DNA of 64,000 nucleotides from WHSW01 sp963740055 (GTDB taxonomy: Bacteria; Actinomycetota; Thermoleophilia; Solirubrobacterales; 70-9): NCBI GenBank assembly GCA_963740055.1, contig CAVUCL010000001.1:744001-808000 (forward strand), given 5' to 3'. Below the pieces are notes generated by a model, which was given only the letters and a program-made list of their open reading frames with translations, ran no database searches and was not told where the DNA came from. Positions 45,884 to 52,920 of this stretch are shown piece by piece. Each line of letters starts with the position of its first letter. Within the stretch, counting starts at the first letter, position 1. The translations under genes were made by a program, and so were the position numbers.

Positions 45884-46582
45884 GTGAGCCCGCGTCCGCA
45901 GATCGACCATATTCGTAGACCGCAGTTGCTCAGGGCCGCAGCAGACGTGATCGTCGAACGCGGCCTTTCGTCGACGCGGATCGCGGACGTCGCCGAGCGA
46001 GCCGGCACCAGCGCTCCAGCGGTGCTCTATTGGTTCCGGTCGAAGGACGAGTTGCTCGCCGAGGCGCTGACGGTCGACGAGGAGCGCTTCTACGTCGAGA
46101 TGCGCGAGCGCATTCAGGTGTTGGAGCACCCGCGCGAGCAGTTGCGGTTCATGATCGAGGCTTCAGCCGAGGAGTACGACTGGACCCTGTGGATCGAGCT
46201 TTGGGCCCGCGCTCTTCGTGATCCCGCGTCGCGAGAAGCTCGTCAGCGACTGGACAATCGCTGGCGCGAGGAGATCGCGGCCGTGATCCGAGCCGGTCAG
46301 GGCGCGGGTGAGTTCGGTGACGCTGATGCCGACGAGGTGGCTCTGCTGCTCAGCTCGCTCCTCGACGGACTCGCCGTCCAGGCGACGCTCCATGACCCCG
46401 ATGTAGCTCGCGACCGGATGCTTCGCTGTGCGCTCGAGATCGCCGAATCGCTCCTCGACTGTGAGTTGGGGGCGGCGGCCTACGAGACCGCGGCGGAGGA
46501 TGGATCGGGGGCAGCAAAATACGCTGTCCGTGAGACCGTGCCCCACCTCGCGGACACCGAACTCAGGAGGAGACTCGAATGA
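45884..46582 (+). CDS. TetR-family transcriptional regulator
   Basis: 232 residues. The N-terminal helix-turn-helix reads IRRPQLLRAAADVIVERGLSSTRIADVAERAGTSAPAVLYWFRSKDELLAEAL, and a larger ligand-binding domain (WIELWARALRDPASREARQ) follows. The start is GTG 45884 with AGGAGAGACC upstream; TTG 45845 lies inside the operator palindrome and is rejected. The last codons overlap the next ATG (ATGA), so the regulator is co-translated with the transporter it probably controls. Confidence 0.88.
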   Translation: MSPRPQIDHIRRPQLLRAAADVIVERGLSSTRIADVAERAGTSAPAVLYWFRSKDELLAEALTVDEERFYVEMRERIQVLEHPREQLRFMIEASAEEYDWTLWIELWARALRDPASREARQRLDNRWREEIAAVIRAGQGAGEFGDADADEVALLLSSLLDGLAVQATLHDPDVARDRMLRCALEIAESLLDCELGAAAYETAAEDGSGAAKYAVRETVPHLADTELRRRLE

Positions 46583-47859
46583 CGCACCACCCGAAGGAAG
46601 TGCCGTACTCCCTGAGCAGGCGCGGTTTCCTGCTACGAAGCGCAGGTGCCGCCGCGGCCTTGTCCGGTGCTGGCCCCCTGCTCGCCGCCTGCGGCGACAC
46701 GACGGACGTCACCGGCACCGGCGACGCCGGGCCGGGAGGCCTGCCACTCGCGAGGCCCGACAGGCGCGTGACCCTGCCGCGTTGGGAGGATCCCATCGAG
46801 TCGGGGCTCGAGCCGGAGACAGGCGGGACGTTCACCGTGTTCAACTATCCCGCCTACCTCTACAGGAAGCTCCTCACGGAGTTCGGGGCCAAGTACGACG
46901 TCGAAGTCCAGTACACGCCGTTTGAGAACGTCAACTCCGGAATCCAGCGGCTTGCCTCCGGGGCGGTCACACCGGACGTGATGGAGATCACGCCGGACAC
47001 GCTCGATATCGGCGTCGCCGGCGAGCTGATCAAGCCGCTCAACCTCGACTACATCCCGAACCTGCAGAAGAACATCTGGCCGGAGCTCGTCGACCCCTTC
47101 TACGACGGCGAGTCGCGCTACACCGTGCCCTACACGTGCTATGCGACCGGCATCGCGTGGCGCGCGGACAAGATCAAAGAGGAGATTGCCAGCATGGAGC
47201 AGCCGTGGGACATCTTCTGGGAGTCCGAGGCCTACGAGGGCAAAGTGGGGCTGCTCTCCGAGAACCGGGAGACGATCGGCATGGCGCTCCTGCGCAAGGG
47301 GATCACGGACATCAACACCGAGGACCCGGCGCTCGTTAACGAGGCGGTTTCCGACCTCAAGGAGCTCTACGACGTCTGCAACATCAAAGTGGACGACATT
47401 CAGTACCGGACGGTCCCGGAGGGGTCGAGTTGGCTCCACCAGGCGTGGTCGGGGGACATGATCGCGGGCTACATCTACTACCTACCGAAGGACACCCCGG
47501 CCTCGGCGCTTGCATATTGGAAAGCGCCGCACGGAAAGGTGCCTGTCCAGAACGACTGCTTCGCGATCTGCGCGACGACGGAGAAGCCGGTGCTCTCGCA
47601 CCTCTTCCTCAACTACCTGCTCGACAACGGCGTCGCCTATGAGAACTTCGTCGACTTCAACGGGTACCAGCCACCGCTGAACGAGATCGACCCGAGCACC
47701 CTGGTGCAGAAGGGAGTCGTGCCCGAGAACCTGGAGAACAGCGTCCTGACGAACGAGGACCTCGGGACCGACTCGCTCCAGTACGGGACGCTCACGTCTC
47801 AGGGACAGCAGCTTTGGCAGGACGGCTACTCGAACTTCCTCGCCGGAGGCGGCAGCTGA
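46579..47859 (+). CDS. Polyamine-type ABC transporter substrate-binding protein (PotD/PotF-like)
   Basis: 426 residues. A twin-arginine signal (SRRGFLLRSAGAAAA) ends in a lipobox (LLAACGD), so it is a probable Tat-exported lipoprotein. The binding fold (GGTFTVFNYPAYLYRKLLTEFGAKYDVEV ... PDVMEITPDTLDIG ... YTCYATGIAWRADKI) matches spermidine/putrescine family proteins. It is the first transporter gene after TetR, and its true ligand may be another cation or amine. Confidence 0.85.
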   Translation: MTHHPKEVPYSLSRRGFLLRSAGAAAALSGAGPLLAACGDTTDVTGTGDAGPGGLPLARPDRRVTLPRWEDPIESGLEPETGGTFTVFNYPAYLYRKLLTEFGAKYDVEVQYTPFENVNSGIQRLASGAVTPDVMEITPDTLDIGVAGELIKPLNLDYIPNLQKNIWPELVDPFYDGESRYTVPYTCYATGIAWRADKIKEEIASMEQPWDIFWESEAYEGKVGLLSENRETIGMALLRKGITDINTEDPALVNEAVSDLKELYDVCNIKVDDIQYRTVPEGSSWLHQAWSGDMIAGYIYYLPKDTPASALAYWKAPHGKVPVQNDCFAICATTEKPVLSHLFLNYLLDNGVAYENFVDFNGYQPPLNEIDPSTLVQKGVVPENLENSVLTNEDLGTDSLQYGTLTSQGQQLWQDGYSNFLAGGGS

Positions 47860-47888
47860 CGGCGATGAGGCGCGAGCGGTAGGGCGTC

Positions 47889-48791
47889 GTGTACCGGCGC
47901 TGGTTGTGGCCCAGCTTTGCGCTCCCGGGCGTTCTCTGGCTCGTTCTCCTCTTCGTCGTTCCGTTCTACGCGGTCCTCGCGGTCGCGTTCGGAACGGTCG
48001 ACCCGATCCTCTTCCAGCCGGTCCCGATCTGGAACCCGCTTGAGTGGAACGTCGGTTGGCTCAACGAGGTCCTCGGCCGCCTCGCGCCGGGAGGGATCTG
48101 GTTCGACGTCGGGACCAGGACGATCATCTACGTCCTTGTCGCCCTGGCCCTCTGCCTGCTGATCGGTTATCCGGTCGCCTACTTCACGGCTCGGCACGCG
48201 GGGCGGTGGAAAGGCGTCATTCTCATCCTGATCATCCTGCCCCTCTGGATCAGCTACATGATGCGGATGCTTGCCTGGGTGAATCTCCTCCAGACGGACG
48301 GCTACGTCAACGACTTCCTCATGTTCACCCACGTCCTGAGCCAGCCACGGGACTGGCTCGGCGGGAGCGCGTCGACGGTCATTCTCGCCCTCGTCTACGG
48401 CTATATCCCGTATCTGATCCTGCCGCTCTTCGCCTCCCTCGACCGCATCGACCGAAGCCACCTCGAAGCGGCACGTGACCTCGGCGCAAGCCGGTGGTCA
48501 GCGTTCCGCACGGTGACGCTCCCGCTCTCGAAGACGGGCATTCTCGGCGGCGCAGTCCTCATCACCCTGCCGATGTTCGGCGACTACTACACGCCGAACA
48601 TCGTCTCCGGTGCGCCGAGCACCTCGATGATCGGCAACCAGATCGACCTCTACTTCCACGGCGGGCCGCAGCCCACGATCGGCGCCGCGCTGACGATCGT
48701 CCTCGCGGCCTTCCTGACGATCCTGATGCTCTACTACCTGCGGAGCATCCATCGCGCCCAACGCGAAGCCGGGGCGGTGGGGGCGCTGTGA
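47889..48791 (+). CDS. ABC transporter permease (PotB-like)
   Basis: A 300-residue permease with six hydrophobic segments, starting VYRRWLWPSFALPGVLWLVLLFVVPFYAVL, with the EAA loop EAARDLGASRWSAFRTVTLPLSKTG. GTG 47889 starts it. It overlaps the next permease by four bases (GTGA). Confidence 0.88.
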   Translation: MYRRWLWPSFALPGVLWLVLLFVVPFYAVLAVAFGTVDPILFQPVPIWNPLEWNVGWLNEVLGRLAPGGIWFDVGTRTIIYVLVALALCLLIGYPVAYFTARHAGRWKGVILILIILPLWISYMMRMLAWVNLLQTDGYVNDFLMFTHVLSQPRDWLGGSASTVILALVYGYIPYLILPLFASLDRIDRSHLEAARDLGASRWSAFRTVTLPLSKTGILGGAVLITLPMFGDYYTPNIVSGAPSTSMIGNQIDLYFHGGPQPTIGAALTIVLAAFLTILMLYYLRSIHRAQREAGAVGAL

Positions 48792-49720
48792 CGTCCGTCG
48801 CCGAGCCGCGAGCGAGGCCGCGGCGCTCGACCTTGACCCGCTTGCGCGGCTGGTTCCGCAACCCATGGGGAAAGCCGCGCTTCCTGGCCGTCTTCACCTG
48901 GGCCTACATCCTGTGGTCGATCGTGCCGGTGCTCATCGCGGTGCAGTTCTCGTTCAATGCGACCCGCTCGCGCACGGTCTGGGACTCCTTCTCGACACGT
49001 TGGTACTGGGGGGATCCAGTGGACTCGGTCTTGCACGACGAGAGCCTTCGGCATGCTCTGTTCCAGAGCTTCAAGCTGGCGGGCGCGACCGTTCTCATCG
49101 CTGTCCCGATCGGGGTTTTGCTCGCCCTCGGTCTCGCCCGCTGGCGCGGTCGCGGCTCCGGGACCTCCAACTTCATCATGCTTTTTCCGTTGGTCACGCC
49201 CGAGATCGTCATGGGCGTGTCGCTCCTCCTCGTCTTCAGCCACGTCTTCACGTTCGTGGAGACGGGAACGGTCGCCCAGATCCTCGGCCACGTGACCTTC
49301 TCGATCTCCTTCGTGGTCGTGATCGTGCGCGGTCGGCTGTTCTCGATCGGCAGGCAGTACGAGGAGGCCGCCGCCGACCTCGGGGCCTCGCCATTCGTCG
49401 CGTTGACGCGCGTCCTCCTGCCCTTGCTCGCCCCGGCGATCGTCGCCTCGGCCGCCGTGGTGTTCGCGATCTCGGCCGACGACTTCGTCATCAGCCAGTG
49501 GCTGTCAAGCGGCGGATCCACGGACACCGTCCCGATCCAGATCTACGCAGCGACGCGCGCCGCGCCGTTACCGTCTGTGAACGCGATCGCAACGATCATG
49601 ATGGTGTCAACTCTCCTCATTGTCACGGTCGGCTTCCTCACCTGGCGTTTCCTCACTCGCGGAGAGCGTCGGACGGGCACAGCGGCGGAGGACGTGGGCG
49701 GCGCCTTCAACCTCAACTAA
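48788..49720 (+). CDS. ABC transporter permease (PotC-like)
   Basis: 310 residues. A cytoplasmic basic N-terminus precedes FTWAYILWSIVPVLIAVQFSF, and the EAA loop is EEAAADLGASPFVALTRVLLPLLAP. FAISADDFVISQW is the typical PotC end of the core. It is coupled to the preceding permease by a GTGA overlap; the ATPase follows 13 bases later. Confidence 0.88.
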   Translation: MTSVAEPRARPRRSTLTRLRGWFRNPWGKPRFLAVFTWAYILWSIVPVLIAVQFSFNATRSRTVWDSFSTRWYWGDPVDSVLHDESLRHALFQSFKLAGATVLIAVPIGVLLALGLARWRGRGSGTSNFIMLFPLVTPEIVMGVSLLLVFSHVFTFVETGTVAQILGHVTFSISFVVVIVRGRLFSIGRQYEEAAADLGASPFVALTRVLLPLLAPAIVASAAVVFAISADDFVISQWLSSGGSTDTVPIQIYAATRAAPLPSVNAIATIMMVSTLLIVTVGFLTWRFLTRGERRTGTAAEDVGGAFNLN

Positions 49721-49733
49721 TTTCGGGAGACCA

Positions 49734-50873
49734 ATGGCACGCGGCGAAATCGAATTGCGCAAGCTGACCAAACAGTTTGTCGAGGTGACCGCGGTGGACG
49801 GCATCGATCTCAACATCCCGGGTGGTGAATTCTTCTCGCTCCTGGGGCCTTCCGGCTGCGGGAAGACGACCACTCTGCGAATGATCGCCGGCTTCGAGCA
49901 ACCGACTGCCGGTGAGATCCTCCTGGACGGCACAGACGTTGCCTACACACCGGCTCACCACCGCAACGTCAACACCGTGTTCCAGAACTACGCGCTCTTC
50001 CCGCACCTGAACGTCCACGACAACATCGCCTTCGGGCTGAAGCGGGCGAAGCGGCCGACAGCCGAGATCCGCGAGCGCGTCGGCGAGGCGCTTGAGCTCG
50101 TCCAGCTTCCGGGCTACGAGAGGCGCAAGTCGTCCGAGCTCTCGGGCGGGCAGCAGCAGCGCGTTGCCTTAGCGCGCGCTCTCGTCCTCAACCCGGCCGT
50201 GCTCCTTCTGGACGAGCCGCTCGGCGCCCTCGATGCGAAGCTGCGCAAGGCCCTCCAGATCGAGCTCAAGTCGCTCCAGCAGGAGGTCGGCATCACGTTC
50301 CTCTACGTCACCCACGATCAGGAGGAGGCGCTCACGATGAGCGACCGCCTCGCGGTCATGAACGGCGGGCACATCGAGCAGGTCGGGGCGCCTCAGGACG
50401 TCTACGAGGATCCCGAGACGCTCTTCGTCGCCAACTTCCTCGGCGTGTCGAACCTCATGCAGGCCACCATCGTCAGTGCCGGCACGAACGCCTGCCGCGT
50501 CGCGCTGGACGGGTACGACCTCGAGACGCGCGGAACGGACCGCGACGTCACCGGGGAGGCGAAGATCGTAATCCGACCGGAGCGCATCGAGCTCGAAGAG
50601 CACGGGTCTCCGCCGGGACCGAACCGCATCCCCGCCATGGTGGAGCGCGTCATCTACGTGGGCTCGGCGATCCAGGTGATCGTCCGGGGCGCCACCGGGG
50701 AAGCGCTCCAGGCCCTCGTTCAGAACACCGGCGGCGGAATCCCCTACGAGCAGGGCACCCCGGTGCAGCTCCACCTACCCGCGGACGCGCTGCGCGTCCT
50801 CCGTTCGAGCATCGGCGATGCGCCCTCCCTCAAGGGCGACGAGTCGGATCCGGAGACCGTCGCCGCGGGCTGA
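49734..50873 (+). CDS. ABC transporter ATP-binding protein (PotA-like)
   Basis: 379 residues. It has Walker A GPSGCGKTT, Q-loop VFQNYALFPHL, signature LSGGQQQR, Walker B VLLLDEPLGALD and switch VTHDQEE. A C-terminal TOBE regulatory domain (VIRPERIELEEHG ... VYVGSAIQVIVRG-like) completes a polyamine/CUT1-type importer ATPase. ATG 49734 has GGGAGACCA upstream. It ends the TetR-led operon. Confidence 0.92.
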   Translation: MARGEIELRKLTKQFVEVTAVDGIDLNIPGGEFFSLLGPSGCGKTTTLRMIAGFEQPTAGEILLDGTDVAYTPAHHRNVNTVFQNYALFPHLNVHDNIAFGLKRAKRPTAEIRERVGEALELVQLPGYERRKSSELSGGQQQRVALARALVLNPAVLLLDEPLGALDAKLRKALQIELKSLQQEVGITFLYVTHDQEEALTMSDRLAVMNGGHIEQVGAPQDVYEDPETLFVANFLGVSNLMQATIVSAGTNACRVALDGYDLETRGTDRDVTGEAKIVIRPERIELEEHGSPPGPNRIPAMVERVIYVGSAIQVIVRGATGEALQALVQNTGGGIPYEQGTPVQLHLPADALRVLRSSIGDAPSLKGDESDPETVAAG

Positions 50874-51027
50874 GCTCAGCGCGGCGACTTGCCGAGCGCG
50901 GGCATGACGCCGGGCCCCGGTCGTCCCTGTCTGTCGCTGGGCGCCCCTCGGACTTCTCGAAGCAGTCGAGCAACCGCCGCGCCACAGCGCGGCGATACTT
51001 CCGGACCTCATCCAAGAAGCCCGACAT
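50830..51027 (-). other. Possible gene remnant next to tRNA-Val
   Basis: A 65-codon frame starting MSGFLDEVRKYRRAVARRLLDCFEKSEGRP, after which composition becomes unlike protein. It overlaps the end of the PotA-like gene. Only the first ~30 residues look protein-like, so this may be the 5' end of an older gene cut by the neighbouring operon, or chance. Confidence 0.25.
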
Positions 51028-51037
51028 GCCTATCGCA

Positions 51038-51109
51038 TGGGCGCGGCTGGTTTCGAACCAGCGACCTCTCGCGTGTGAAGCGAGCGCTCTCCCACTGAGC
51101 TACGCGCCC
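51038..51109 (-). tRNA. tRNA-Val(CAC)
   Basis: The minus strand gives a standard cloverleaf: acceptor GGGCGCG/CGCGCCC, D-arm GCTCAGTGGGAGAGC, anticodon loop TTCACAC giving CAC, and T-arm GCTGGTTCGAAACCAGC. The discriminator base is A and CCA is not encoded. Confidence 0.95.
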
Positions 51110-51165
51110 TCGGTGGGGATGATATGCGCGGTCGTCCCGCGCGGAGGCCCGCGAGCGGCGCGCCG

Positions 51166-51873
51166 CTACTCGCCGGTCTCCGCCACCACCGGGGCCAGCT
51201 TGACCCGGGCGCTGCTGCCGATGCCACCGCTGCCGCTCGGGCCGCCGACCTCGATGTCGCCGACCTCGGTGCCGCCCTCGAGCGGGCCGTCGCCCTCGAG
51301 CTCGCCGCCACCGATCTCGGTGCCGTCGCCGGGCTTCGGCTTCGCCTGCGGGCAGCGGACCGAGTAGACGGTCCTCGCCGGGCGGCCGGGCCTGGTCTCC
51401 GAGTGGCTCCAGGAGAGGTGCAGGTGATGGCCACGGCCGTGGCCGGCGTCGCCGTCGTAGCCGACCCAGCGAAACGGCGCGCGCGGGCGGCCCTGGCGCG
51501 GCTCGGCCCAGCGCGCGAGCCGGTCGATGTCCGACCAGCGCCCGCCCTTGGCCTTGTTCGGGACGATGTCGAGTGCGAGGCCGACGGGGTGTTCGCCGTT
51601 CTCCGCGTGGCCACTCATCGCGTAGCCGTCGGTGACGAAGATCTTGTAGCGGCGCGCGAGCATGCGGACGTCGCGCAGCAGCCGGCGGTCGATCATCTCG
51701 CCCGGGAACTTGGGGATGTCGACGAAGCGCCCGCCGCCGGTCGTCTCGCAGAGCCCGCGCTCGAGCTTCGTGCTCTGCATCGCCGCCGCGGCGAGGCCGC
51801 AGACGGCGAGCGTGAGGCTCAGGGTCGCGGCGAGCGCGAGCCCGATCCGGCGCCTGTCGGCGAGCGCCCTCAT
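51166..51873 (-). CDS. Secreted peptidase M15-like protein
   Basis: 235 residues. A signal anchor (IGLALAATLSLTLAVCGLAAAA) precedes a compact domain containing GHAENGEHPVGLALDIVP and GRGHHLHLSW, the SxHxxGxAxD...HxH layout of D-Ala-D-Ala carboxypeptidase-like zinc peptidases. A Gly/Glu-rich low-complexity tail follows (GGGELEGDGPLEGG). It overlaps the next upstream gene by four bases and probably acts on cell-wall peptides. Confidence 0.7.
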   Translation of the reverse strand: MRALADRRRIGLALAATLSLTLAVCGLAAAAMQSTKLERGLCETTGGGRFVDIPKFPGEMIDRRLLRDVRMLARRYKIFVTDGYAMSGHAENGEHPVGLALDIVPNKAKGGRWSDIDRLARWAEPRQGRPRAPFRWVGYDGDAGHGRGHHLHLSWSHSETRPGRPARTVYSVRCPQAKPKPGDGTEIGGGELEGDGPLEGGTEVGDIEVGGPSGSGGIGSSARVKLAPVVAETGE

Positions 51874-52553
51874 CGCGACACCGGGCTGCGCCAGAAGCTG
51901 GTCCGCTTGCGCGCCCCGGGCCAGTTGAGCTCGATGTGGACGTGGTCGCGGTGCGCCTGGGTGCGGTCGAGGCCGTCGCGGAGCTTGCCGTCGCCGCGGT
52001 AGCAGTAGTCGTAGCGGCTCAGCTTCGTCATCCCCGCCCACCAGTCGCGGCAGTCGTAGATCAGCCCCTGCACTCCCATCCGCCGCGCGAGCGCGCTCGG
52101 GTTGCCGTCGCTGTCGGTGGCGATCAGGGTGCGGATCAGGCGCATCGCCGAGCGCCGCTCCTTCGCCACCCCGGCGTCGAGACGCCAGTCGACCGCCCGG
52201 CCCTCGGAGTGGACGCTGAAGTTGCCGGCGCGTTCGAGCTCACCGCCCCTGAGCCGCTCGCAGCGGTTGATGCCCCAGCTCTGGCCGCGCACGGTGCGAT
52301 CGAGCCAGCGGACCAGCGCCCGCGCGCCGGCGGTCGGGTCCTTGCGGCAGTGGCTGGCGCTGTCGTAGCGGCTCTCCTCGATCGGCTTGCCGACCAGGCT
52401 GCGGTGGTTGGCGGGGTTCGGGCGCAGGCCGTCGGCGAGGGCGGACGCGCCGAGCAGGCCGAGGCAGAGCGCGGCGGCGATCAGGGTGCCGAGGAGCGAG
52501 CCGCCCCCCCGTCGCGGCTTGCTCCCCGACACGTTGTCGGGGCGGAGTCCCAT
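51870..52553 (-). CDS. Secreted M15/extensin-like protein
   Basis: 227 residues. A basic N-terminus and signal helix (LLGTLIAAALCLGLLGASALA) are followed by RYDSASHCRKDPTAGARALVRWL, SVHSEGRAVDWRLDAG, YDCRDWWAG and HRDHVHIELNW. The HSEGRAVDW...HVHIE pattern is that of peptidoglycan-peptide-binding or hydrolysing domains. It is co-transcribed with 51166 (ATGA overlap) and is probably a cell-wall enzyme. Confidence 0.7.
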   Translation of the reverse strand: MGLRPDNVSGSKPRRGGGSLLGTLIAAALCLGLLGASALADGLRPNPANHRSLVGKPIEESRYDSASHCRKDPTAGARALVRWLDRTVRGQSWGINRCERLRGGELERAGNFSVHSEGRAVDWRLDAGVAKERRSAMRLIRTLIATDSDGNPSALARRMGVQGLIYDCRDWWAGMTKLSRYDYCYRGDGKLRDGLDRTQAHRDHVHIELNWPGARKRTSFWRSPVSR

Positions 52554-52610
52554 CGCCTCCCCCCATCGGTCGCCGCGCCCGATTCCTTGATCGCGGGTAG
52601 CATGGTTGCC

Positions 52611-52880
52611 GACCGTGCTAGGCGGGGAATTAGCGGTGCCCTGTACCCGCAATCCGCTCTAGCGGGGCCGAACGCCCGACTGAGGGTTGTGGCCTACGGG
52701 GCCAGTACGCCGCAGGCGGTGTCGACGGCCAGGTCCCGCGCGATGTGCGTCCGCGAATCAGGTCAGGTCCGGAAGGAAGCAGCCTTAAGCGACAGCGCAC
52801 AAGTGCCGCGGACAAGCCTGGCCCGAGCTAGCCACGGCGGGCACGCCCGCAGACCACTCTCGAATCGGGCCCGCACGGTC
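52611..52880 (+). ncRNA. ffs: Signal recognition particle RNA (large, Alu-domain type)
   Basis: The 5' GACCGTGC (52611) pairs with GCACGGTC (52873-52880). The 5' part shows the Alu-domain segments (GGTGCCCTGTACCCGCAATCC), and the apical S-domain tetraloop helix is GGTCCGGAAGGAAGCAGCC near 52767. The ~270-nt length is that of large Gram-positive SRP RNA. This RNA occupies the longest gene-free stretch of the window. Confidence 0.92.
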
Positions 52881-52920
52881 ATTACTTCCCAAGCGTCGCC
52901 GGCGAGCGCCGGCGCGCGGG

